Origin: an uncultured Oscillospiraceae bacterium
GTDB taxonomy: Bacteria > Bacillota > Clostridia > Oscillospirales > Oscillospiraceae
Direction of reading: 5' to 3'
NCBI GenBank assembly: GCA_934661135.1
Contig: CAKUJA010000047.1
Location: 1 to 17,381, forward strand
Length of the DNA: 17,381 nt
Below the pieces are notes generated by a model. The model made no database searches. It worked only from the letters and a program-made list of their open reading frames with translations, and was not told the origin of the DNA. Shown here piece after piece: positions 7,567 through 15,136 of the stretch. The position numbers were made by a program, and so were the translations under genes. Within the stretch, counting starts at the first letter, position 1. Every line of letters starts with the position of its first letter.

Positions 7567-8318
7567 TGCGTCGCCTCTCGGAACTCTGTGGTGAAGGCGG
7601 GATGGTAGAGCAGCGAGCGGAGATAGTCGTCGCCCAGACAGCCGCCGACAACGATGAGCGAGGTTTTGGTCAGGCCGTTCGAGGCAACGGTGTCGTGCAG
7701 GGTGCCGACGGTACAGCGGAAAATTTTCTGCTCCGGCCAGGTCGCCTTGTAGACGACGGCAGCGGGCGTCTGCGCCGGGTAACCGCCGGAGAGCAGATCC
7801 GCTTGGAGCTGCTCGGTCAGCGACGTGCTCAAAAAGAGCACCATGGTAGCCTGATGAGCGGCGAGGGCGCGGATGGACTCGCGCTCCGGCACAGGCGTGC
7901 GCCCGGCGGCGCGGGTGATGATGACGGTCTGGCTGACGTCGGGCAGCGTGTACTCGGCGCGCAGCGCGGCGGCCGCGCCGCAGAAGGCGCTGACACCGGG
8001 GCAGACATCATAGTCGATGCCGTGCTTTTCCAGCTCGTCAAACTGCTCGCGCACGGCGCCGTAGATGCTGGAATCGCCGGTATGGAGCCGAACTGTGGTT
8101 TTGCCCTCGGATTCTGCTTTACGGATCAGTTCGATGACCTCCTCGAGCGTCAGCTTGGCGCTGTTATGGAGTTCACAGGTCGGCTTGGCGTAGGACAGCA
8201 GCTCCGGGTTGACGAGCGAGCCGGCGTAGATGATGACGTCCGCTTCGGCAAGCAGGCGCGCGCCGCGCACCGTGATGAGATCGACCGCGCCGCTCCCGGC
8301 GCCGACAAAATGTACCAT
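7563..8318 (-). CDS. cbiF: Cobalt-precorrin-4 C11-methyltransferase
   Basis: CbiF methylates C11 of cobalt-precorrin-4 to form cobalt-precorrin-5A. The 251-residue protein has VHFVGAGSGAVDLITVRGARLL at the N terminus, DVIIYAGSLVNPELL, the S-adenosylmethionine-site segment RLHTGDSSIYGAVREQ (77-92), CPGVSAFCGAAAALRAEYTLP and TRAAGRTPVPERE. This combination is diagnostic for CbiF/CobM. The start is supported by GGGAGG 7 nt upstream. The stop codon overlaps the cbiG start (ATGA). The neighbour cbiG encodes the next enzyme in the pathway, so the pair fits a coupled expression unit. Confidence 0.96.
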   Translation of the reverse strand: MVHFVGAGSGAVDLITVRGARLLAEADVIIYAGSLVNPELLSYAKPTCELHNSAKLTLEEVIELIRKAESEGKTTVRLHTGDSSIYGAVREQFDELEKHGIDYDVCPGVSAFCGAAAALRAEYTLPDVSQTVIITRAAGRTPVPERESIRALAAHQATMVLFLSTSLTEQLQADLLSGGYPAQTPAAVVYKATWPEQKIFRCTVGTLHDTVASNGLTKTSLIVVGGCLGDDYLRSLLYHPAFTTEFREATQ

Positions 8319-8320
8319 GT

Positions 8321-9448
8321 TCAGTCCTCCCTGATGGTTTTAAGCAGTGTTTGTGCATGGCTTGTCTGGCAGAGCAGGCCATATTCCTTGGAAAATACAA
8401 TCGCGCCGACGGCCATGTCGCCGCATTTGTGCGCGAAATGAAACTCGATGCGCGCGGCAAGACGGGAAAGCGCAGCATCGTAGAGGTGTGCTTCTTGCAG
8501 GATGCGGAGCGCGTCGTCGCAGGTGGCGCAGTCGAGCACCTCCTCCACGCACGCGGACGGAAGGCCGAGGGCGGCGGCATGGGCAGCGATAAGCTCCATG
8601 CGGCAGTCGCCGCACTTGGAGTGCGTGTTCCACATCCCACCGGCGAGCTTGACGAGCTTACCGATGTGGCCGACGAGCAGCGCGCCGCGGAAGCCTAGCT
8701 CCCGGCAGATGTCCAGCGCGTCGCCGATGAAATTTGAGGTCAGGACAGCGGTGCGCGAATCCAGACCGATGGCGTCGCGGATATAGTCTGCGCCGTAGTT
8801 GCCTGGGGTGAGCAGGACGTAGTCCGCGCCGGTGGCGCGGCGCTGGCGGAGCTCAACGCGAATGGTATCGACAAGCGCCTGCTCGCTCATCGGCTCGACA
8901 ATGCCGGTGGTACCGAGAATCGAGATGCCGCCGACGATGCCAAGACGGGGATTGAAGGTTTTCTTCGCAAGGGTTTCGCCGTCCGGAACCGAGATGACGA
9001 CGGAAAGGCCGCCGTGCTCGTCGCAAAGGCGCAAAACCTCCTCGACGTTTTCGCGGATCATGCGGCGCGGGACGGAGTTGATCGCTGCGGCGCCGACCGG
9101 CTGGTCGAGCCCGCGCTTCGTGACGCGGCCGACGCCGAAGCCGCCGTCGATTGTAACGCCGGGAGCGTCCGTTTTTTGCACGGTGGCAAAGACCAGCGTG
9201 TCGCGCGTGACGTCCGGGTCGTCGCCGCTGTCCTTACGGATGGCGCAGGTTACGGAGACGGGCGTCCTCGTGATTTCGAGCACCTCGAGTGTCAGGGCAA
9301 TGCCCTTGGGCGTGAGCAGATCGATGGTTCGTTTTTCGTGGCCGGTCAGGAGCATCCAGGCGGCCGCCTTCGCAGCGGCTGCGGCGCAAGAGCCGGTGGT
9401 ATAGCCGAGACGGAGTTTTTTCCCGTCCTTGACGATGTATTCTTCCAT
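8321..9448 (-). CDS. cbiD: Cobalt-precorrin-5B C1-methyltransferase
   Basis: CbiD methylates C1 of cobalt-precorrin-5B to give cobalt-precorrin-6A. It is unrelated in fold to the CbiL/F/H/E methylase family. The 375-residue protein has the hallmark LRLGYTTGSCAAAAAKAAA (12-30), followed by VTRDTLVFATVQKTDAPGVTIDGGFGVGRVTKRGL (in part), GGISILGTTGIVEPMSE and VGHIGKLVKLAGGMWNTHS. The start used here begins with MEEYIVKDGKKLR; an in-frame ATG at 9553 lies inside cbiC and gives an unrelated leader. There is no clear ribosome site before the ATG, and only one base separates it from the cbiC stop, so translation probably relies on ribosomes finishing cbiC. cbiF starts 2 nt after its stop. Confidence 0.95.
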   Translation of the reverse strand: MEEYIVKDGKKLRLGYTTGSCAAAAAKAAAWMLLTGHEKRTIDLLTPKGIALTLEVLEITRTPVSVTCAIRKDSGDDPDVTRDTLVFATVQKTDAPGVTIDGGFGVGRVTKRGLDQPVGAAAINSVPRRMIRENVEEVLRLCDEHGGLSVVISVPDGETLAKKTFNPRLGIVGGISILGTTGIVEPMSEQALVDTIRVELRQRRATGADYVLLTPGNYGADYIRDAIGLDSRTAVLTSNFIGDALDICRELGFRGALLVGHIGKLVKLAGGMWNTHSKCGDCRMELIAAHAAALGLPSACVEEVLDCATCDDALRILQEAHLYDAALSRLAARIEFHFAHKCGDMAVGAIVFSKEYGLLCQTSHAQTLLKTIRED

Positions 9449-9449
9449 A

Positions 9450-10076
9450 TCAGCGCTTGATCTGATAGAGCATGGCGTTGCAGATCGCGGCGGCGACGTT
9501 GCTGCCGCCCTTGCGACCGCGCGCAACAATATACGGTGCGCGGTGGTTGGCAATCAGCAGCTCCTTGCTCTCAACGACATTGACGAAGCCGACCGGCACG
9601 CCGATGATGAGCGCAGGATGCAGCCTGTCCGCTTCCATCAGCGATTCGAGCGAGACGAGCGCTGTCGGCGCATTGCCGATGGCGAAGATGCAGGGTTTGG
9701 AGAGCTGCGCGGCGCGCTCCATCGAGACGATGGCACGGGTGACGCCGCGCGCCTTGGCTTCGGCGGCGACATCGGGGTCGGACATAAAGCAGTGCACCTC
9801 CCCGCCGAGGGAGGACAGGATCGTCTTATTGATGCCCGCCTTCGCCATCTGCGTGTCGGTAACGATGTCGCAGCCGGCGCGCAGCGCTTCGATGCCTTTC
9901 GTGACCGCGTGGTCGGAAAAGACGAGATTGTCGGCATAGTCAAAGTCGGCGGTTGTGTGGATCGCGCGCTTGATGACAAGCTCATTTTCGGGGTCGAGCT
10001 TGCGGTCTCCCAGCAGCTCGGTGATGATCTCGAAGCTGCGGCGCTCAATGTCCATCGGTTTGATCTGTTCCAGCAT
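9450..10076 (-). CDS. cbiC: Cobalt-precorrin-8 methylmutase
   Basis: CbiC moves the methyl group from C11 to C12 of cobalt-precorrin-8 to give cobyrinic acid. The 208-residue product has normal family length. It shows the N-terminal IERRSFEIITELL, the conserved catalytic His in KRAIHTTADFDYADNLVFS (His40), DTQMAKAGI, GNAPTALVSL and the C-terminal ALIIGVPVGFVNVVESKELL, all typical of CbiC/CobH. The chosen start follows a good ribosome site and lies 32 nt inside cbiA, an unusually long overlap for this operon. The gene ends TGA, one base, then the cbiD ATG. The enzyme acts late in ring synthesis although its gene precedes cbiD/F/G/H, so gene order does not follow reaction order. Confidence 0.95.
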   Translation of the reverse strand: MLEQIKPMDIERRSFEIITELLGDRKLDPENELVIKRAIHTTADFDYADNLVFSDHAVTKGIEALRAGCDIVTDTQMAKAGINKTILSSLGGEVHCFMSDPDVAAEAKARGVTRAIVSMERAAQLSKPCIFAIGNAPTALVSLESLMEADRLHPALIIGVPVGFVNVVESKELLIANHRAPYIVARGRKGGSNVAAAICNAMLYQIKR

Positions 10077-11421
10077 GGTGGTGCTCCTTTCGGCAAGCGT
10101 CCAGAAAGCGGACGGCAAAGGATGGGTTCGCGAAAAAGTGAAAATGCGGATAGCCTGCGTAGAGCGTCCCGTTGGCGCGGACGCACGGCCAACTGCGGCC
10201 GGACGGCTTGGCCGCCGTGAACGCGTCGCCGGTCTGCTCCGCATCCCAGTGGTGGAATTCATGCGCAGGGATAGACTCTCCTGCGCAGCAGAGCAGATTG
10301 TCGCGTTGCGCGGTCAGGGTGACGTAGCCGAAGCGTGTGAGCTTGCCCGCGTCGAAGCAGCGCCCCGGCAGGAAGCCGACCATCGGGTGTTCGCCGATGG
10401 ACTCCGTCAGGTACATAAAGCCGCCGCACTCGGCAATGCAGGGCAGGTTCGCTTCCAGCGCGGCGCGGACGCTCTCGCGCATGGAGCGGTTTTCAGCAAG
10501 CTGCGCGGCATAGAGCTCCGGGTAGCCGCCGCCGAGATAGAGACCGTCAAGGCCGCTTGGCAAGGCGCTGTCAGATAATGGAGAAACTGGAACGAGCTCC
10601 GCGCCAAGGCGATGCAGAAGGTCAAGACTGTCCTCATAATAGAAGCAAAAGGCGCGGTCGCGCGCGATGCCGATACGCACCGGCGCGCCGGGTTCCGGCA
10701 GCACGGGCGGCACAACATCCAGCGTCGGAGCGGCGTCTGCCAGCGCAAGCAGCGCGGCAAAATCGATCGTCTTTTCGGCTTCCGCCGCCAAGCGCTGCAT
10801 TTTTTCGCGGAGATCCGTGACCTCCGCGGCCGTGACCAGGCCGAGATGCCGGCTTTCCAGCGCGCAGCCGGGCAGTCGCGGCAGGAATCCGCACGCCTTG
10901 ACGCCAAGGCGGGACTCAAGCTCGCGTGCCAGCGGCGCGTAGGTCGCGGCGGTGCAACCGTTGAGAATAACGCCGCGAATCCGGCTGTCCGGCCGGAACT
11001 GCAAAAATCCCTGCACCGTAGCCAGCACGGAAAGCGCCGCGCCGCGCGCGTTTACGACGAGAACGACGGGCGTGTCGGTCTTTTGCGCAAGCTCATAGGT
11101 GCCGGCGCGCGTGGTGGTCAGGCCAAGGCCGTCATAGTACCCCATGACGCCCTCAATGACCGTGAGCGCACAGCCCGCGCCGGCTTGCGCGAGGAGATAA
11201 CAGAGCGTCGGCTCGTCGAAGAAGAACGGATCGAGATTGGAGCTTTTGGCGCCGATGATGCGGCTGTGGAACATCGGGTCGATGTAATCGGGGCCGCATT
11301 TCGCGGCGGCGACGGCAAGGCCGCGGTTCACGAGCGCTTGCAGTACGGCACAGGTTACAGTGGTTTTGCCGCATCCGCTATTGGTGCCGGCGAACAGGAG
11401 ACGCGGAAGATGCTGCTGCAT
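10045..11421 (-). CDS. cbiA: Cobyrinate a,c-diamide synthase
   Basis: CbiA amidates the a and c acetate side chains of cobyrinate, using glutamine (or ammonia) and ATP. The 458-residue protein has an N-terminal dethiobiotin synthetase-like ATP domain with P-loop GTNSGCGKT (12-20) and KCGPDYIDPMFH, and a C-terminal class I glutaminase-like domain with LYLGGGYPELYA (295-306), the nucleophile Cys332 in IAECGGFMYL and a His pair in GYPHFHFF (426, 428). The start at 11419-11421 is chosen because homology begins there and CGGAG lies 7 nt upstream; an in-frame ATG at 11538 would only add residues from the cbiL region. Its last 32 nt overlap the start of cbiC, and the C-terminal KEHHHAGTDQTDGH may be dispensable sequence created by that overlap. 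Confidence 0.95.
   Translation of the reverse strand: MQQHLPRLLFAGTNSGCGKTTVTCAVLQALVNRGLAVAAAKCGPDYIDPMFHSRIIGAKSSNLDPFFFDEPTLCYLLAQAGAGCALTVIEGVMGYYDGLGLTTTRAGTYELAQKTDTPVVLVVNARGAALSVLATVQGFLQFRPDSRIRGVILNGCTAATYAPLARELESRLGVKACGFLPRLPGCALESRHLGLVTAAEVTDLREKMQRLAAEAEKTIDFAALLALADAAPTLDVVPPVLPEPGAPVRIGIARDRAFCFYYEDSLDLLHRLGAELVPVSPLSDSALPSGLDGLYLGGGYPELYAAQLAENRSMRESVRAALEANLPCIAECGGFMYLTESIGEHPMVGFLPGRCFDAGKLTRFGYVTLTAQRDNLLCCAGESIPAHEFHHWDAEQTGDAFTAAKPSGRSWPCVRANGTLYAGYPHFHFFANPSFAVRFLDACRKEHHHAGTDQTDGH
10084..10090 (-). promoter_or_regulatory. Ribosome binding site AAAGGAG of cbiC, inside cbiA
   Basis: AAAGGAG lies 7 nt before the ATG at 10074-10076 and within the 3' coding part of cbiA. 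It fixes the cbiC start and rules out the longer frame that begins at 10262. Confidence 0.8.
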
Positions 11422-11425
11422 AGAC

Positions 11426-12121
11426 TCACTCCGATCGGACGAGAATGGTGGCAAAATAGCTGACAGATTCCGGCAAGGCGCGAAGGTCGCAGTAGACCTG
11501 CTCGGTCGGGAGACCGCAATCGGCGACCATGGCCGCACGGGAGAGCAGTCCCGCGCGCCCCAGCGCGGCGGCAGTCTCGTGAATGGCGGAGCCGGATTTC
11601 ATCAGAACCTTTGTACCCGGAAGGGCGAGCGCTGCATCCAGGTCGGCACTTGCCGGGATGATGTGGAGCGGCAGCTCCATCTCGGTCAGGCTCCAGCCAA
11701 GGCGGGCTGCCACGGCGGAGACGCTGGTGACGCCAGGGAGCATGACGGTTTTAAAGCCGTCGGCTCGAACCTGCTCCAGGATATAATATGCCGTGGCGTA
11801 GAGGGCGACATCGCCGAGGTTGACCATGGCGACGTCTCTCCCCTGCCGCAGCTCGGTCTCGAGCTGCGCGGCGGCGGCACGATAGCTGGCCGCACGGACG
11901 GCAGGATCATGCGACATGGTAAACAGAAGCGGCAGGATGGTCTTGCCGGTCAAATCGACTGCGGCGCGCGCAATATCGAGCGCGAGCATCTGGCCGGAGA
12001 CCGTCTGCGGCGCGGCGATGACGGGTGACTGCTCCAGCAGACGGACAGTTTTCAGCGTGAGCAGCTCCGGGTCGCCGGGACCGACAGAGACAGCATAGAA
12101 CGTTCCGGTTTGTTCGTTCAT
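11426..12121 (-). CDS. cbiL: Cobalt-factor II (precorrin-2) C20-methyltransferase
   Basis: CbiL transfers a methyl group from S-adenosylmethionine to C20 of cobalt-factor II, the first methylation after cobalt insertion. The 231-residue product has the tetrapyrrole methylase fold signature YAVSVGPGDPELLTLKTVRLL near the N terminus (about 9-29), VIAAP, the internal MVNLGDVALYATAYYILEQV and MLPGVTSVSAVAARLG, and the C-terminal SYFATILVR strand. These together separate CbiL/CobI from other methylases in the operon. Length is normal for the family. The start is supported by GAGAGG 6-7 nt upstream and by the ATGA overlap with the ATPase gene. cbiA begins 4 nt after its stop. Confidence 0.94.
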   Translation of the reverse strand: MNEQTGTFYAVSVGPGDPELLTLKTVRLLEQSPVIAAPQTVSGQMLALDIARAAVDLTGKTILPLLFTMSHDPAVRAASYRAAAAQLETELRQGRDVAMVNLGDVALYATAYYILEQVRADGFKTVMLPGVTSVSAVAARLGWSLTEMELPLHIIPASADLDAALALPGTKVLMKSGSAIHETAAALGRAGLLSRAAMVADCGLPTEQVYCDLRALPESVSYFATILVRSE

Positions 12122-12900
12122 TTGACACCTCTCGGGACAAATTCAAGGGAATCGAAGCAGGGATCGTATTTCCCCGGCTCCATGTGATAGAGCGACGCGA
12201 TGTAATCGGGCGTGAAGATCTCGTCCGGTGTGCCGACGCGGTCGATGCGGTCACCCGCGACGCAGACGACGGTATCGGAGACACGCGCGGCAAGGTCAAG
12301 CTCGTGCAGCGACATGAGCACGGCGAGGTTTGTCTCGCGCACCATACGCTTGAGGATGCTCAAAAGCTCCAGCTTATAGCGGATGTCGAGGTAGCTCGTC
12401 GGCTCGTCGAGGACGATGAGCTCCGGCTGCTGGCAAAGGGCGCGGGCGAGCAGGATACGCTGGCGCTGGCCGTCGCTGACGGCCTGAAACGGGCGGTCGG
12501 CAAAGTCGAGCGCGTCGGTCTCACGGAGGCTCTGCTCGACGATGGCTTTGTCCTCCGGGCGGAGGATGCCAAGACGGCCGGTATAGGGGTAGCGGCCGCT
12601 GCTGACGACGTCGCGGCAGGTCATAAGCTCCGGCTCCATGCGCGCCGTCATCAGAATTGCCATGCGGCGGGCAATGTCGCCGCGGGTGCGGGTGCGCAGA
12701 TCCTCGCCGTCCAGGAATACCTTACCGCCGATGACGGGAAGCTGGCCGACAATGGTTTTGAGAATTGTGGATTTTCCGGAGCCGTTTGGACCGATGAGCG
12801 TGACAATTCTGCCGCGCCGGACGGACAGGGCGACCTCGGAGATCAGCGCCTTGCCGTCGTAGCCAACGGCGAGCGCGTCTGTTTTCAAATAGGCTTCCAT
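12118..12900 (-). CDS. ABC transporter ATP-binding protein, BtuD/FecE-like
   Basis: This 260-residue cytoplasmic ATPase powers the importer formed with the preceding permease. Visible motifs are Walker A GPNGSGKST (37-45), an ABC signature in variant form VSDGQRQR (141-148), Walker B LIVLDEP (161-167), a D-loop (SYLD) and the switch His199 in MSLHELD. At the place where FecE-type proteins have the Q-loop glutamine (ALLPQ) this protein has AILMT, so the position is Thr85. I recall the same change in clostridial relatives, so it may mark a subfamily rather than a defect. The start is one base after the permease stop, with a weak AAAGGCGG site upstream. The end overlaps cbiL by 4 nt (ATGA), which ties the transporter genes to the biosynthetic genes. 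Confidence 0.93.
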   Translation of the reverse strand: MEAYLKTDALAVGYDGKALISEVALSVRRGRIVTLIGPNGSGKSTILKTIVGQLPVIGGKVFLDGEDLRTRTRGDIARRMAILMTARMEPELMTCRDVVSSGRYPYTGRLGILRPEDKAIVEQSLRETDALDFADRPFQAVSDGQRQRILLARALCQQPELIVLDEPTSYLDIRYKLELLSILKRMVRETNLAVLMSLHELDLAARVSDTVVCVAGDRIDRVGTPDEIFTPDYIASLYHMEPGKYDPCFDSLEFVPRGVK

Positions 12901-12901
12901 C

Positions 12902-13918
12902 TTACGCCGCCTTTCTGCGCGCCATCATGTAGATCACGATGGGCGCGCCGAACACCGCCGTGACGGAGCTGATGCTGACCTCGGTGGGCGCGAAGGCCGT
13001 GCGCGCGATGAGATCGCAGAGCAGGCAGAACACACCGCCGCCAAGGAAGCAGGCTGGGATCATCAGGAGCGGCTCGGCAGATTTGAAGAGGGACTTCATC
13101 AGATGCGGCACAGCAATGCCGACAAACGAAATCGGGCCAGCAAAGGCCGTGACACAGGCTGAGAGGACGCTGGAGAGCAGAATGAGCGCGACGCGGAATG
13201 CACGCAGCGGGACGCCCATATTCTGCGCATAGACCTCGCCGAGCTGGTAAGCGCGGATAGGCTTGGAGAGCAGGAACGTGAGCAGCAGCGCCGCGCCGCA
13301 GACGAGCGCCATAGTGCGGACATTGTCCCAGCTCATACCGGAAAAGGAGCCGAGCGACCAGTTGTGGAGGTTGACAATATTGCTGTCGTCGGCAAAGGTG
13401 ACGAGAAAATCGGTAAGCGCGGAGCAGATATAGCCGATCATCACGCCGCAGACGACGAGCAGGCTCATGCGCTTGACGCGCTGAGCCAGCAGAAGCACGA
13501 ACCCCATCGAGAGCATTGCACCGGCGAATGCCGCGACAATGAGCGCGGCGGACGAGGACGTGACGCCGCGGCTGAGCAGCAGGATCATCGTGATCGAGAC
13601 CGTGAGCTTGGCACCGGACGAGATGCCGAGGACGAAGGGGCCGGCAATCGGATTGTGGAAAAACGTTTGCAGCAGATAGCCGGAGACAGACAGCGCGCCG
13701 CCGAGAATCAGCGCCGCGAGCAGGCGCGGCAGGCGGATTTGCAGGATGATGCGCTGCTGGGTCTGGTCGACGTCAGGATTGCCGAGAAGAATCTGCCAGA
13801 TATGAGACGCGGAGAGCTTGACGCTGCCCGCGAGTAGATTCCAAATCAAAAATGCGACAAGAAGCAGCAGGAGCAGCAGGAAACCACCCCATGCGCGAAG
13901 TTTTCGGGTATGTTCCAT
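12902..13918 (-). CDS. FecCD-family ABC transporter permease, BtuC-like
   Basis: The 338-residue integral membrane protein has the length and hydrophobic pattern of the BtuC/FecCD family, whose members usually have about ten transmembrane helices per subunit and work as dimers. Family motifs are RLPRLLAALILGGALSVSG (62-80), NPIAGPFVLGISSGA (89-103) and, near the C terminus, FAGPISFVGIAVPHL, which contains the region that contacts the ATPase. The N terminus is basic (EHTRKLR) and is followed by a run of leucines. It probably forms the channel for the ligand delivered by the upstream binding protein. The start is set by AGGAGG 6 nt upstream; TAA is followed by one base and then the ATPase ATG. 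Confidence 0.92.
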   Translation of the reverse strand: MEHTRKLRAWGGFLLLLLLLVAFLIWNLLAGSVKLSASHIWQILLGNPDVDQTQQRIILQIRLPRLLAALILGGALSVSGYLLQTFFHNPIAGPFVLGISSGAKLTVSITMILLLSRGVTSSSAALIVAAFAGAMLSMGFVLLLAQRVKRMSLLVVCGVMIGYICSALTDFLVTFADDSNIVNLHNWSLGSFSGMSWDNVRTMALVCGAALLLTFLLSKPIRAYQLGEVYAQNMGVPLRAFRVALILLSSVLSACVTAFAGPISFVGIAVPHLMKSLFKSAEPLLMIPACFLGGGVFCLLCDLIARTAFAPTEVSISSVTAVFGAPIVIYMMARRKAA

Positions 13919-13937
13919 GCTGCTCCTCCTTCTTTGT

Positions 13938-13961
13938 CTTCGGCGGTTTTCCCCGCCGAAG
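13938..13961 (-). other. Intercistronic stem-loop between binding-protein and permease genes
   Basis: In the transcript the arms are CTTCGGCGG and CCGCCGAAG, a perfect 9-bp stem with loop GGAAAA. No T tract follows, so it is not a typical terminator. It lies in the 54-bp gap 13919-13972 and ends 7 nt before the AGGAGG (13925-13930) of the permease gene, which itself is 6 nt from the ATG. A hairpin just 3' of a binding-protein gene often keeps that upstream mRNA segment more stable than the permease segment; this role is inferred. Confidence 0.7.
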
Positions 13962-13972
13962 CGACGTTGTGA

Positions 13973-15136
13973 TTACGATAGTTTTTGCAGGAAGCGGAGA
14001 TTGGCGGCATCCGGGTCGTTCAGCATTGCGTGAACGTCGAGAATCATGTCGCCAAGCGCCAGGGATTGCTGATAAAAATCCTTGGAAATACACCAGACAT
14101 TGCCGGTCTGGACGGCTTTGAAATCGGCCAGAAGCGGACTTTTGGCCAAAAGCTCGTCGATGGTGGAAAGCTCGCCGTCGACCGTGCTGTTGTAGATCAG
14201 CACGTCGGCATTGCGCGCGCCGTCGTAGAACGATTCCATCTGAATCGTCATCGTGGAAAGTGCGTTTTCCTCGCCCGTTTCGTCGAACGAGACATACTCG
14301 CCGCCCGCCATACGGATGGATTTTGCGATATAATCGCCGGATTTGCGGACGTTGACCGCACCGGAGGTTGTGATGTAAAAGAATGCGACAGTCTGCCCCG
14401 TGGACGGCTGATTGAGCGCAGGCTCGAGCGAGGACAGAAGCGCGTCATAGTAGGCGACAGCTTCGTCCTCTTTGCCGAGCAGGGCGGCATAGAGCTTCAG
14501 CCACTCGATGCGGCCGAGGGGATCGCTCTCGTAGCTCGAACGCTCAACCAGCACGGGAACGCCGATGCTCTCGAGCTGCTCGATGACCTCTGGCATATGG
14601 TAGATCATGGTGTTTTCAATTGCAAGGTCACAGCCGGCGGCAAGAATTGTCTCATAGTCCGGCGCGGAATATTTGCCCGCATAGACCATGGCGCCGGACT
14701 GCATGGCAGATTTGGCCGCTTCAATCGACCAATTGTCCGCCTTTTGGCCGCTGAGGGCGATGCGGTCGACCGCGTCAAGCTCGGCGAAGTAGTCCATTGC
14801 CGCAGTCGCCACAAGGTAGATGCGGCAGAGCGGCTGCTGCAAAACCGTCACGTCCGCCGGTACGCCGGTGGGGACGGACGCGCCCTCGGCCACGAGCAGG
14901 AACGTCTGATCGTCGCCGATCGTAAGACGCTTGTAAGCATCCCCCGCGTAGGCGACGGAAAACTGCGTGGCATAGCGCAGCGGGAGTGTTTGGTCGAAGG
15001 ACAGATCGTCCCACGAGACGGCAGCGGCAGGCTCGGTCTGCGCCGGCTCCTGCGCAGGAGACTCCTGCCGCGGCGCGGCGCAGGCGCAGAGCGCCAGCAG
15101 CAGCGCGGCAAGGAGCGTCAGAAGCCTCCGTTTCAT
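13973..15136 (-). CDS. ABC transporter substrate-binding lipoprotein, BtuF/FecB-like
   Basis: This 387-residue protein of the iron-complex/vitamin B12 binding class captures ligand outside the membrane for the permease and ATPase encoded next. It has a lipoprotein-type signal peptide (MKRRLL, hydrophobic core, Cys at 17 or 19; Cys19 after LCA is the likelier lipid site) and a Gln/Glu/Pro/Ala spacer. Motifs include LRYATQFSVAY, AGKYSAPDYETILAAGCDLAIENTMI (in part), GIPV-like 'SIGVPVLVERSSYE' and DPLGRIEWLKLYAALLGKE. The last is typical of a clostridial subgroup usually beside FecCD permeases. The ATG overlaps the preceding stop by 4 nt and lacks a clear ribosome site, so translation is probably coupled. 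Ligand specificity (cobalamin, cobinamide, heme or ferric chelate) cannot be read from sequence; the operon favours a corrinoid or another metal-tetrapyrrole. Confidence 0.85.
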   Translation of the reverse strand: MKRRLLTLLAALLLALCACAAPRQESPAQEPAQTEPAAAVSWDDLSFDQTLPLRYATQFSVAYAGDAYKRLTIGDDQTFLLVAEGASVPTGVPADVTVLQQPLCRIYLVATAAMDYFAELDAVDRIALSGQKADNWSIEAAKSAMQSGAMVYAGKYSAPDYETILAAGCDLAIENTMIYHMPEVIEQLESIGVPVLVERSSYESDPLGRIEWLKLYAALLGKEDEAVAYYDALLSSLEPALNQPSTGQTVAFFYITTSGAVNVRKSGDYIAKSIRMAGGEYVSFDETGEENALSTMTIQMESFYDGARNADVLIYNSTVDGELSTIDELLAKSPLLADFKAVQTGNVWCISKDFYQQSLALGDMILDVHAMLNDPDAANLRFLQKLS

